Shown in pieces: positions 1-7,054 of a DNA stretch of 11,348 nt (the stretch's first letter is position 1; each line of letters starts with the position of its first letter). This DNA comes from an uncultured Paracoccaceae bacterium (GTDB lineage: Bacteria; Pseudomonadota; Alphaproteobacteria; Rhodobacterales; Rhodobacteraceae), in the NCBI GenBank assembly GCA_913054485.1, contig CAJXHQ010000049.1, positions 1 to 11,348 of the forward strand, written 5' to 3'. The translations under genes were made by a program, and so were the position numbers. Under the pieces are notes generated by a model. That model was not told the origin of the DNA. It did not search any database and saw only the letters and a list, made by a program, of their open reading frames with translations.

Positions 1-1
1 T

Positions 2-1003
2 GCAACCGGCGCAGGTTCCGGCGGCACCCGCAACATTTCCGGCACCACGGTCTATCACAAGCGGCTGGAGGCCGAGCTGGCCGACCTGCATGGCAAGGAA
101 GCGGCGCTGCTGTTCACCTCGGCCTATATTGCCAATGACGCGACGCTGTCGACGCTGCCGAAACTCTTCCCCGGCCTGATCATCTATTCTGACGCGCTGA
201 ACCATGCCTCGATGATCGAGGGCGTGCGCCGCAACGGCGGTGCCAAGCGGATCTTCCGCCACAATGATGTGGCGCATCTGCGAGAGCTGCTGGAAGCTGA
301 CGATCCCAAGGCGCCCAAGCTGATCGCTTTTGAATCCGTCTATTCGATGGACGGCGACTTTGGCCCCATCGCAGAGATCTGCGACCTGGCCGATGAATTC
401 GGTGCGCTCACTTATATTGACGAGGTGCACGCGGTCGGCATGTACGGCCCGCGCGGCGGCGGCGTGACCGAGCGCGACCGGCTGGCGCATCGCATCGACA
501 TCATCAACGGCACGCTGGCCAAGGCCTATGGCGTGATGGGCGGCTATATCGCCGCATCTGAGAAAATGTGCGACGCGATCCGCTCTTACGCGCCGGGCTT
601 CATCTTCACCACCTCGCTGACCCCTTCCGTGGCAGCCGGGGCAGCGGCCTCCGTCAAGGTTCTGAAAACCGCGCAGGACATCCGCGAGAAACACCAGGAG
701 CAGGCAGCAGTTCTGAAGCTGCGCCTGAAGGGCATGGGGCTGCCGATCATCGATCATGGCAGCCATATCGTGCCGGTGATTGTGGGCAATCCGGTGCACA
801 CCAAGGTGCTGTCGGACCATCTGCTGGAGGATTACGGCATCTACGTGCAGCCGATTAACTTCCCCACGGTACCGCGCGGAACCGAGCGTTTGCGTTTCAC
901 CCCGTCGCCGGTGCACGGCCCGGGCGAGATCGACGCGCTGGTGCAGGCGATGGATGCGCTGTGGAGCCACTGTGCGCTGAACCGGTCGGAGCTGTCGGCC
1001 TGA
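2..1003 (+). CDS. hemA: 5-aminolevulinate synthase, 3' part (N-terminus outside window)
   Basis: This PLP enzyme condenses glycine with succinyl-CoA to give 5-aminolevulinate, the first step of the Shemin (C4) route to heme and, in phototrophic relatives, bacteriochlorophyll. The frame is open from base 2, giving 333 residues. It opens in the family motif [13 protein letters not shown], so about 74 N-terminal residues should be missing if the protein is near the roughly 407 aa of Rhodobacter HemA. Visible landmarks are the [11 protein letters not shown] cofactor segment and the PLP Schiff-base lysine in [14 protein letters not shown] (codon 521-523). The C-terminal [10 protein letters not shown] segment is also typical of alpha-oxoamine synthases. 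KBL and serine palmitoyltransferase are paralogues, but the [12 protein letters not shown] loop and overall sequence fit ALAS best. The gene ends in TGA, 213 bp before the rodZ-like gene, and the coding part looks intact. Confidence 0.97.
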   Translation, partial: ATGAGSGGTRNISGTTVYHKRLEAELADLHGKEAALLFTSAYIANDATLSTLPKLFPGLIIYSDALNHASMIEGVRRNGGAKRIFRHNDVAHLRELLEADDPKAPKLIAFESVYSMDGDFGPIAEICDLADEFGALTYIDEVHAVGMYGPRGGGVTERDRLAHRIDIINGTLAKAYGVMGGYIAASEKMCDAIRSYAPGFIFTTSLTPSVAAGAAASVKVLKTAQDIREKHQEQAAVLKLRLKGMGLPIIDHGSHIVPVIVGNPVHTKVLSDHLLEDYGIYVQPINFPTVPRGTERLRFTPSPVHGPGEIDALVQAMDALWSHCALNRSELSA

Positions 1004-1055
1004 GGCAGGAACGGGACGTGATTGCGTTTGCAAATGACGTTTCCGGAAGGCCGGT

Positions 1056-1080
1056 AATGGGCTGAAAAACGCCCATTTCG
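1056..1080 (+). terminator. Possible weak terminator after hemA
   Basis: A 7-bp stem (AATGGGC at 1056-1062 with GCCCATT at 1071-1077) encloses an A-rich 8-nt loop and lies 52 bp after the hemA stop. Only three T residues follow before CG, so as an intrinsic terminator it is weak. It may instead attenuate read-through into the downstream rodZ-like gene. Confidence 0.4.
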
Positions 1081-1083
1081 CAA

Positions 1084-1142
1084 GTTAATCATCCGTTAAC
1101 TGTTATAAAACCTTTGCTGTGCTATGGTTTGTGCAGCAAAAG
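1084..1142 (+). promoter_or_regulatory. AT-rich leader with inverted repeats upstream of the rodZ-like gene
   Basis: This is the most AT-rich part of the 213-bp hemA/rodZ gap. It holds a GTTAA direct repeat (1084-1088 and 1095-1099), a TATAAA (1104-1109), and a 7-bp inverted repeat, TTTGCTG (1113-1119) and CAGCAAA (1134-1140). The inverted repeat flanks a TATGGT (1123-1128) that could serve as a -10 box. No -35 element with good spacing is evident, so promoter function is inferred from composition and position. The arms could also form a transcript hairpin. Confidence 0.3.
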
Positions 1143-1216
1143 CGCACAGGGATTCGCGGGATTGATTCTCTGAAGCGTTCGGGATACGCGGCAGGCAGCA
1201 GCACGGGACGGCAGGA

Positions 1217-2428
1217 ATGATAGGGCGCATCACGCAGCGCAAGGCGAAGGCTAAGGAAAACGCCAGACCCAAGGGGTTTGACGATTTCGAAGTGAGCTTG
1301 GGCGATCTGATGCGCGGCGAGCGCGCAACGATGGGCAAGTCTCTGCTGGATGTCCAGCGTGAGCTGCGGATCAAGGCCTCCTATATTGCCGCTATCGAAA
1401 ATACCGATCCGACCGTTTTTGACACCCCCGGCTTCATCGCCGGCTACGTCCGGTCTTATGCCCGCTACCTGAACCTCGACCCGGACAAGGCGTTTGAGGA
1501 TTTCTGCCTTGAAAGCGGCTTTGAAGTTGCCCATGGCATGTCCGAGAAAGCCTCAGGCAAGCGAAACGGGCAATTCGCCATAGCCTCCGGCATGGGCGGG
1601 CTGAGCGAAGATGCTTTCACCAAGCCAAACACGCCTTTTGCACCGGTCAGCAAAGGAACCGCCTTCGGTCATTTCGAAGCGCGCGCCATCGGCTCTACCC
1701 TGGTGCTGCTGGGGCTGATCACGGGAATCGGCTGGGGCGGCTATTCCGTCCTGAAGGAAATCCAGCAGGTGCAGCTGGCGCCGGTCGACCAGGCGCCGGT
1801 GGTCCTGGCAGAGCTGGATCCGCTGCAAGGCGCGGCGGTGAATGAAGAAGCCGCTGCCGACCATGCCGCTTTGGATGCGCTGGACCGGCTGTACCGGCCG
1901 CAGGCGCTGGATGTTCCGGTGATGGTGGCGCGGGATGCGCCGATTTCGACCCTGGACCCGAATGAGTTCGGCAGTTTCGCCGCCCAGGTGATGCCGGAGT
2001 TTGATTTCTCCTCCAACGCGGTGCAGACCGCGGTGGAAGCAGCCGTCGCTGCGGCCCAGCCCGGCGTGCCGCAGGTGGTGGAACAGGCGGCTCCCAGGCT
2101 TGAAATGGTCGCCGTGCGCCCGTCTTGGGTGCGGGTGCGCTCGGCGGATGGCACTGTGATCTTTGAAGGCATCATGGACGCAGGCCAGCGTTATGATGTT
2201 CCGGCGACTGAGGATGCCCCGGTGCTGCGCACCGGCGAAAGCAGCGCGATCTATTTTGCCGTCAACGGAGAGCATTTCGGACCGGTCGGCGCGCGTGGTG
2301 AAGTCACCAAGAACGTGGAGCTGTCCATTGACGGTGTGACCGGGCGTTTTGAAATGGCAAACCTGGACGGCGACCGTGATCTGGCCCGGATGGTTGCCGA
2401 ATTGAAGGCAGCGCAACCGGAAGATTAA
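1217..2428 (+). CDS. rodZ: RodZ-like helix-turn-helix membrane protein (HTH_25 + DUF4115)
   Basis: This is a likely morphogenesis protein that links the MreB cytoskeleton to the peptidoglycan elongation machinery at the inner membrane. It has 403 residues. A basic N-terminal leader (1-25) is followed by a Xre-type HTH domain at about 26-95 with the family-typical run TPGFIAGYVRSYARYLNLD. Next come a linker, one transmembrane helix at about 157-177 and an Ala/Pro/Glu-rich periplasmic linker at about 180-297. A C-terminal beta domain at about 298-372 (PSWVRVRSADGTVIFEG) matches the DUF4115 pattern seen in RodZ. The topology (cytoplasmic HTH, one helix, periplasmic C-terminus) is the RodZ arrangement. 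GGACGGCAGGA lies directly before the ATG, so the ribosome site is present but close. ispG follows after 70 bp and is probably co-transcribed. Function is inferred from architecture. A membrane-bound regulator is the alternative. Confidence 0.8.
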   Translation: MIGRITQRKAKAKENARPKGFDDFEVSLGDLMRGERATMGKSLLDVQRELRIKASYIAAIENTDPTVFDTPGFIAGYVRSYARYLNLDPDKAFEDFCLESGFEVAHGMSEKASGKRNGQFAIASGMGGLSEDAFTKPNTPFAPVSKGTAFGHFEARAIGSTLVLLGLITGIGWGGYSVLKEIQQVQLAPVDQAPVVLAELDPLQGAAVNEEAAADHAALDALDRLYRPQALDVPVMVARDAPISTLDPNEFGSFAAQVMPEFDFSSNAVQTAVEAAVAAAQPGVPQVVEQAAPRLEMVAVRPSWVRVRSADGTVIFEGIMDAGQRYDVPATEDAPVLRTGESSAIYFAVNGEHFGPVGARGEVTKNVELSIDGVTGRFEMANLDGDRDLARMVAELKAAQPED

Positions 2429-2498
2429 ACCGCCATTGCAGCGGCCCGGCAGAGCGCGTATCTAGGCTGCAACAGGGTTTCAGCCGGGTATCTGACCG

Positions 2499-3620
2499 AT
2501 GAGCATCAATCACATCCGACCGTGGCGCAATATTGAACGCCGCAAGAGCCGCCAGATCATGGTGGGCAATGTGCCGGTCGGCGGCGACGCGCCGATTGCG
2601 GTGCAGACCATGACCAACACGCTGACCACGGATGCGGCGGCGACCATCAGGCAGGTGCAGGCTGCGGCCGAAGCCGGTGCCGATATCGTGCGGGTTTCCG
2701 TGCCGGATGAGGCCTCGTCCAAGGCGCTGAAGGAGATCGTGCGCGAAAGCCCGGTTCCGATCGTTGCGGATATCCACTTCCACTACAAACGCGGCATTGA
2801 GGCGGCAGAGGCGGGGGCGGCCTGCCTGCGCATCAACCCTGGCAATATCGGCGATGAGAAACGCGTCGCCGAGGTGATCCGGGCGGCCCGCGACCACAAT
2901 TGCTCGATCCGCATCGGGGTGAATGCCGGCTCTCTGGAAAAGCATCTGCTGGACAAATACGGCGAGCCTTGCCCGGATGCGATGGTCGAAAGCGGTCTGG
3001 ACCATATCAAGATCCTGCAGGACCATGATTTTCACGAGTTCAAGATCTCGGTGAAAGCCTCGGATGTCTTCATGTCGGCAGCCGCCTACCAGGCCTTGTC
3101 CGAGGCCACCGATGCCCCGATCCACCTTGGTATCACCGAGGCCGGCGGGCTGACCTCCGGCACCATCAAATCCGCCATCGGCCTTGGCCAGCTCCTGTGG
3201 ATGGGGATCGGGGATACGATCAGGGTCAGCCTTTCCGCCGATCCGGTGGAAGAGGTCAAGGTCGGCTACGAGATCCTGAAGTCCCTCGGCCTGCGCCACC
3301 GCGGCGTCAATATCATCTCCTGCCCCTCCTGCGCGCGCCAGGGTTTTGACGTGATCAAGACGGTGGAAACGCTGGAAGACCGGCTGGCCCATATCAAGAC
3401 CCCGATGAGCCTCAGCATCATCGGCTGCGTGGTCAACGGGCCGGGCGAAGCACTGATGACCGACGTCGGCTTCACTGGCGGCGGTGCCGGCAGCGGCATG
3501 GTCTATCTCGCGGGCAAGGCCAGCCACAAGATGTCGAATGAACAGATGGTCGAGCACATCGTCGAAGAAGTCGAGAAAAAGGCCGCCCAGCTGGATGCGG
3601 TCCAAGACGCGGCGGAGTGA
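2499..3620 (+). CDS. ispG: 4-hydroxy-3-methylbut-2-enyl-diphosphate synthase
   Basis: IspG (GcpE) is the penultimate enzyme of the MEP isoprenoid pathway. It reductively converts 2-C-methyl-D-erythritol 2,4-cyclodiphosphate to HMBPP using a [4Fe-4S] cluster in the cytoplasm. The 373 residues match the short bacterial form (E. coli 372 aa). The TIM-barrel part begins with the [20 protein letters not shown] segment and includes [10 protein letters not shown] and DIHFHY. The cluster-binding C-terminal domain has Cys275 and Cys278 ([12 protein letters not shown]), Cys310 ([12 protein letters not shown]) and the conserved Glu317, so all key residues are present. No strong Shine-Dalgarno is seen before the ATG. 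The leader (2458-2493) carries a small GGCTG/CAGCC hairpin and a repeated GTATCT. The gene is 70 bp downstream of the rodZ-like gene on the same strand and converges on the dsbA-like gene, with a terminator between them. Confidence 0.97.
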   Translation: MSINHIRPWRNIERRKSRQIMVGNVPVGGDAPIAVQTMTNTLTTDAAATIRQVQAAAEAGADIVRVSVPDEASSKALKEIVRESPVPIVADIHFHYKRGIEAAEAGAACLRINPGNIGDEKRVAEVIRAARDHNCSIRIGVNAGSLEKHLLDKYGEPCPDAMVESGLDHIKILQDHDFHEFKISVKASDVFMSAAAYQALSEATDAPIHLGITEAGGLTSGTIKSAIGLGQLLWMGIGDTIRVSLSADPVEEVKVGYEILKSLGLRHRGVNIISCPSCARQGFDVIKTVETLEDRLAHIKTPMSLSIIGCVVNGPGEALMTDVGFTGGGAGSGMVYLAGKASHKMSNEQMVEHIVEEVEKKAAQLDAVQDAAE

Positions 3621-3643
3621 GCCTGAAGGCAGGGCGCCCGCGG

Positions 3644-3699
3644 TTTCATCTTTTTGAAAATACTCTGGGGTCCGGGGCAAAGCCCCGGTTCCCCGTTTT
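3644..3699. terminator. Bidirectional hairpin terminator between convergent ispG and dsbA-like genes
   Basis: A perfect 7-bp GC stem, CCGGGGC (3672-3678) and GCCCCGG (3682-3688) with an AAA loop, is extended imperfectly by GGGG (3667-3670) against CCCC (3691-3694). On the + strand it is followed by GTTTT, serving ispG. Read on the - strand it is followed by AGAGTATTTTC and an A/T-rich tail, serving the dsbA-like gene. The element lies entirely inside the 90-bp convergent gap. Its - strand tail closely resembles that of the element at 8299-8354. Confidence 0.82.
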
Positions 3700-3710
3700 C
3701 AACTCCGGGT

Positions 3711-4481
3711 TCAGCCCTGCTGGCTGCGCACCTCATCGGCGATGGCTTCCAGCTGGTCGGCCGGCAGGTAGCCGCGCAGCACTTCGCCGCCCAGCACAAA
3801 GGCCGGGGTGCCCGAGATCTTCATCCGCTGCGCCAGGGCGCGGGTCTGTTCCAGCTCCTGGCTGACCTCGCTGCCGTCCATCTGCGCGAGGATGGCATCC
3901 GCGTCCAGATCCAGCCCTTCGGCAATGCGGCGCAGGGATTTTTCGTCCGGGGTGCCGCCAAATTCGATCAGCGCGTCATGCACCTGCTTGTAGGCTTCGC
4001 CGCCTGCCACCTGTTTGGTGGCGATGGCAAAGCGTGATGCGGCCACCGAGGCGTCGCCCAGGATTGGCAGTTCCTTGATGACGAAACGGATATTACCATC
4101 CGATTTCAGCAGCTTTGCCACTTCCGGCGCGGCCTTGCGGCAGTAGCCGCAGCGGTAGTCCATGAATTCAACCAGGGTGATGTCGCCTTCCGGGTTGCCG
4201 CCAACCCACGAGTAGCCGTCGTTCTCCAGCTCAGCCAGGTTTGCCTTGACCAGCGCGCCATCCTCCTGCGCCGCCGCCTCGGCCTGGCGCTGTTCCAGCA
4301 CATTCACCGCCTCAATGATCACCTCGGGGTTCTCCAGCAGGTAGGCGCGCACCTGTTCGCCGAAGGCGGTCCGCTCGGCATCGGACATCTCCGACAGGTC
4401 GAAAGCCTGGACCGGTGCGGCCAGCAGCGCCAGCGCAGTAGCAGCGGCCGGCAGGGCGGCGCGGGTGAAACGGATCATCAT
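3711..4481 (-). CDS. Periplasmic DsbA-family thiol:disulfide oxidoreductase with ScsC-like N-terminal region
   Basis: This is a secreted thioredoxin-fold enzyme that forms, breaks or rearranges disulfides in periplasmic proteins. It has 256 residues. An Ala/Leu-rich signal peptide probably ends after VQA at about residue 26. A helical segment at about 28-75 (VRAYLLENPEVIIEAVNVLE) resembles the N-terminal oligomerisation region of ScsC/Com1-type proteins. The DsbA fold then carries the redox motif C111-G-Y-C114 (bases 4140-4151) and the cis-proline loop SGTPAF (Pro226). The ATG overlaps the stop of the upstream M48 protease gene as ATGA. A second in-frame ATG follows immediately and sits at better distance from the AAGGAA ribosome site, so either Met may be used. 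No DsbB or DsbD partner is in the window. Whether it oxidises or isomerises cannot be told from sequence. An ScsC-like isomerase is plausible if it trimerises. Confidence 0.9.
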   Translation of the reverse strand: MMIRFTRAALPAAATALALLAAPVQAFDLSEMSDAERTAFGEQVRAYLLENPEVIIEAVNVLEQRQAEAAAQEDGALVKANLAELENDGYSWVGGNPEGDITLVEFMDYRCGYCRKAAPEVAKLLKSDGNIRFVIKELPILGDASVAASRFAIATKQVAGGEAYKQVHDALIEFGGTPDEKSLRRIAEGLDLDADAILAQMDGSEVSQELEQTRALAQRMKISGTPAFVLGGEVLRGYLPADQLEAIADEVRSQQG

Positions 4482-4490
4482 CTTTTCCTT
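4476..4490 (-). promoter_or_regulatory. Coupled stop/start (ATGA) with Shine-Dalgarno for the dsbA-like gene
   Basis: Read on the - strand, AAGGAAAAGATGATG spans the last codons of the protease gene. The protease TGA (4480-4478) shares bases with the first ATG (4481-4479), and a second ATG follows at 4478-4476. AAGGAA is 3 nt from the first ATG and 6 nt from the second. This arrangement favours translational coupling, with the second ATG as a credible start. Confidence 0.8.
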
Positions 4491-5827
4491 TTCTGAGATC
4501 GTTCGTAGGCCACAAGCACATCTTCTGCGCGCCGCCAGGGGGCGGAGCCGCGCGGGAGCTGTGCCATGGCACGTTTGGCGTGAATGCCGGCATCGTCGAT
4601 GCGGCCCATGAGTGCATATCGTTCGGCAGTGGCAAGGGCTGCAAGCCCGTTCTGCCCGGTCTTGGCATAGGCCAGCGACATATCGCGCAACAGCCTGGTG
4701 TCGCGGAAATCGCGGGCGCGCGCTTTTTCCATCGGCGGGAGTGCTGCCTTGGGCTGGCCCGCAGCCAGCAGCGCGCGGCCGTAGCCGCCGAGAATAAGCG
4801 CATCGTCCGGCGCCAGTTTCACAGCCTGGCCATAGGCCGCCAGCGCGTCGTTCCAGCGCCGGTTCTCCATCAGGATCTGGCCTTTGAGGTCATAATAGAA
4901 GGGGTCGTTTGGGCGCGTCGCGATGGCCCCGTTGATGCCTGCCAGTGCCTTCTGCAGATTGTTCTGCCGGTGATAGGCGATGGCCTGACGCATCAGGCGG
5001 ACATCCTTGTAGGGCTCTTTCTTGGAGCGCGACTGGGTCCATTTCGGGGAGCGGGTGAACGCGGACAGCTTGCCGCGGGCGCGGTTGAACCAATAGACAT
5101 CTTCGGCCCGTTCCGCCTCGCCCCGGCCAAATTGTGCCACATAGGCCTTGGCCGCACGCACCCGGTCGCTGGAAAGGGGGTGAGAGCGCATGTAAGGATC
5201 CTGGCTTGCGGCGCTCAGCAGCTCCTGGCCGGCAAAGATGGCGTGCACGTCCACCAGGCCCTGGGGGCTGATGCCCGCGCGGGTCATGTAGCCTGCGGCT
5301 GAGCGGTCCGCCGAGGCTTCTTCGGCCCGGGTATGCGCAAGGAAGCTGCGCAGGGCGGAGCTGCTGGTGCCGAGCGCGATCCCGGCCGCAGCTTCCCCGC
5401 CGCCCGCGGCTGCAGCGATGGCTGCCAATGCCAGGCCAAGGCCGGATGCGGTGCTGGCGGATTTCAGGTTCTGGGTGCGCCGGGTGATGTGGCCATTGGC
5501 GATATGCGCCGCCTCATGCGCGATCACCGCCTGCAGCATTTCGGGTTTGCCGACCGCGAGGATCAGCCCGTAATTCACGAAAATCGCACGGGAATCGATG
5601 ACAAATGCGTTGAAGGAACTGTCGTTGACAACCAGGATCCGTACCCGTTTCGGGTTCAGCCCTGCCGCGGTGAGAACCGGCGCGGACAATTTGGTCAGCG
5701 CCTGTTCGATATCTGAATCCCGCAGCAGCGACGGCGCGGCGGCGGGCACGGAAGACACTGCAAAAAGCAGGGCGCTCAAAAACAAGGCCGGGATTGACGC
5801 CAGCCGGGATAAACGGTCAAAAGCCAT
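4478..5827 (-). CDS. Periplasmic M48 metalloprotease with TPR repeats (BepA-like)
   Basis: This is a zinc protease of the BepA/YfgC type; in E. coli that family degrades or promotes assembly of stalled outer-membrane proteins such as LptD. From the chosen start (MAFDRLSRL...) it has 449 residues. A signal peptide ends near residue 30 (SSVPAAA). The M48 domain has the zinc motif H104-E-A-A-H108 (bases 5504-5518) and the third-ligand region RAEEASADRSA at about 168-178. An SHPLSSDR loop near His216 resembles the BepA loop said to carry a switch histidine. TPR-type helical repeats fill about 276-439. The frame stays open 41 codons further upstream, but that part is antisense to the aminotransferase and precedes the signal peptide, so 5827 is preferred. 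No clear Shine-Dalgarno is seen. The gene overlaps the dsbA-like gene by ATGA, suggesting joint work in periplasmic protein quality control. Confidence 0.88.
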   Translation of the reverse strand: MAFDRLSRLASIPALFLSALLFAVSSVPAAAPSLLRDSDIEQALTKLSAPVLTAAGLNPKRVRILVVNDSSFNAFVIDSRAIFVNYGLILAVGKPEMLQAVIAHEAAHIANGHITRRTQNLKSASTASGLGLALAAIAAAAGGGEAAAGIALGTSSSALRSFLAHTRAEEASADRSAAGYMTRAGISPQGLVDVHAIFAGQELLSAASQDPYMRSHPLSSDRVRAAKAYVAQFGRGEAERAEDVYWFNRARGKLSAFTRSPKWTQSRSKKEPYKDVRLMRQAIAYHRQNNLQKALAGINGAIATRPNDPFYYDLKGQILMENRRWNDALAAYGQAVKLAPDDALILGGYGRALLAAGQPKAALPPMEKARARDFRDTRLLRDMSLAYAKTGQNGLAALATAERYALMGRIDDAGIHAKRAMAQLPRGSAPWRRAEDVLVAYERSQKRKR

Positions 5828-5849
5828 GGCCGCACCATGGGAGATGAAG

Positions 5850-6995
5850 ATGCGAAACTCAACCCGATCAGATGTCGATCCCTTCATCGTGATGGATGTC
5901 ATGGAAGCGGCCCGCAAAGCCGAGGAAGAGGGCCGCCATATCATCCACATGGAAGTCGGCCAGCCGTCGACCCCGGCGCCCTCCGGTGCGCGGCGCGCCT
6001 TGGCCGCCGCACTGGAGGATGACAGCCTGGGCTACACCGTTGCGCTGGGGCTTCCGGCACTTCGCAAACGCATCGCAACCCTTTATGGGGAATGGTATAA
6101 TCTGGACCTGAACCCGGAGCGGGTGATCGTCACGCCGGGCTCCTCGGGTGCCTTTCTGCTGTCCTTCACAGCGCTGTTTGACAGCGGCGACCGGGTCGGT
6201 ATCGGCGCGCCGGGATATCCGTCTTACCGGCAGATCCTGAAGGCGCTGGGAATGCAGCCGGTGGATATTCAGACCGCAGCGGAAAACCGCTATCAGCCGG
6301 TTGCGGCGGACCTTGCCGGGCAGGACCTTGCCGGGCTGATGGTTGCCTCTCCGGCGAATCCGACGGGCACCATGCTGGGGCATGAAGCGCTCGGCGCGCT
6401 GATCGATGCGGCAGCCGGGGCAGGCGCCTCCTTCATTTCGGACGAGATCTACCACGGGCTGGAATATGAGGCCAAAGCCGTCACCGCGCTGGAGATCACC
6501 GATGAATGCTACGTGATCAACTCTTTCTCCAAGTTCTTCTCGATGACCGGCTGGCGTGCGGGCTGGATGGTGGTGCCCGAGGATCATGTGCGGGTGGTGG
6601 AACGGATCGCTCAGAACATGTTCATCTGCGCGCCGCATGCCAGCCAGGTGGCTGCACTGGCCGCGCTGGACTGCCAGGACGAGATGCGCGGGAACCTTGC
6701 CGTTTATGCAAAAAACCGCCAGCTGATGCTTGATGGGCTGCCCAAGGCGGGCTTTGCGAAGATCGCGCCGCCGGACGGGGCGTTCTACGTCTATGCGGAT
6801 GTCTCTGACCTGACACAGGACAGCCGCAGCCTTGCCGCGGAAATCCTTGAAAAGGCAGGGGTAGCGGTCACGCCGGGGTTGGATTTCGATCCGGTGCGCG
6901 GGGCAACGACGCTGCGGTTCTCATATGCGCGGTCCACAGCGGATATCGAGGAAGGCCTGGCCCGTCTGAAGACCTTCATGGCGTGCCGCGGCTGA
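5850..6995 (+). CDS. Class I/II pyridoxal-phosphate aminotransferase
   Basis: This is a cytoplasmic fold-type I aminotransferase of the aspartate aminotransferase alpha group. It moves an amino group from an amino acid to a 2-oxo acid; the substrate cannot be assigned from sequence. It has 381 residues from the chosen ATG. Landmarks are the MEVGQPSTPAP start region, GSSGAF phosphate-binding segment, NPTG motif (Asn170), DEIYHGL (Asp198 and Tyr201), the PLP lysine in NSFSKFFSMTGWRAGW (Lys228), and the carboxylate-binding Arg356 in LRFSYARS. The start at 5850 is chosen because GGGAG (5839-5843) sits 6 nt before it and the protein then begins with the typical RSDVDPF segment. In-frame ATGs at 5826 and 5844 are less well placed. 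The divergent protease gene begins 22 bp away. The amidase follows after 59 bp, probably in the same transcript. Confidence 0.9.
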   Translation: MRNSTRSDVDPFIVMDVMEAARKAEEEGRHIIHMEVGQPSTPAPSGARRALAAALEDDSLGYTVALGLPALRKRIATLYGEWYNLDLNPERVIVTPGSSGAFLLSFTALFDSGDRVGIGAPGYPSYRQILKALGMQPVDIQTAAENRYQPVAADLAGQDLAGLMVASPANPTGTMLGHEALGALIDAAAGAGASFISDEIYHGLEYEAKAVTALEITDECYVINSFSKFFSMTGWRAGWMVVPEDHVRVVERIAQNMFICAPHASQVAALAALDCQDEMRGNLAVYAKNRQLMLDGLPKAGFAKIAPPDGAFYVYADVSDLTQDSRSLAAEILEKAGVAVTPGLDFDPVRGATTLRFSYARSTADIEEGLARLKTFMACRG

Positions 6996-7054
6996 GCCGA
7001 TTGCGCTGGGATCACGGCACGCGTATCGTGACCGCAAAGAACAAGAGGCACGGA

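Noticed and set aside
1553..2416. 287-codon - strand open frame opposite the rodZ-like gene
   Set aside because: His/Arg-rich shadow without recognisable domain, while the sense frame has HTH, a membrane helix and a DUF4115 domain.
2458..2493. GTATCT direct repeat and GGCTG/CAGCC hairpin before ispG as a riboswitch or operator
   Set aside because: Short stem with an 11-nt loop and a 6-nt repeat are within chance expectation in this composition, and no known leader RNA is recognisable.
2304..3680. 458-codon open frame antisense to ispG and the end of the rodZ-like gene
   Set aside because: It mirrors an intact, conserved ispG. Its protein is rich in His, Asp, Arg and Gly as expected from high-GC antisense frames, and it has no family resemblance.
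5598..5849. Upstream extension of the aminotransferase frame
   Set aside because: It is antisense to the protease signal peptide and domain start. The ATG at 5850 has a well-spaced GGGAG and gives a family-typical N-terminus.
5828..5950. 41-codon N-terminal extension of the M48 protease
   Set aside because: It would precede the signal peptide and overlap the aminotransferase start antisense. The Met at 5827 directly begins a normal signal peptide.
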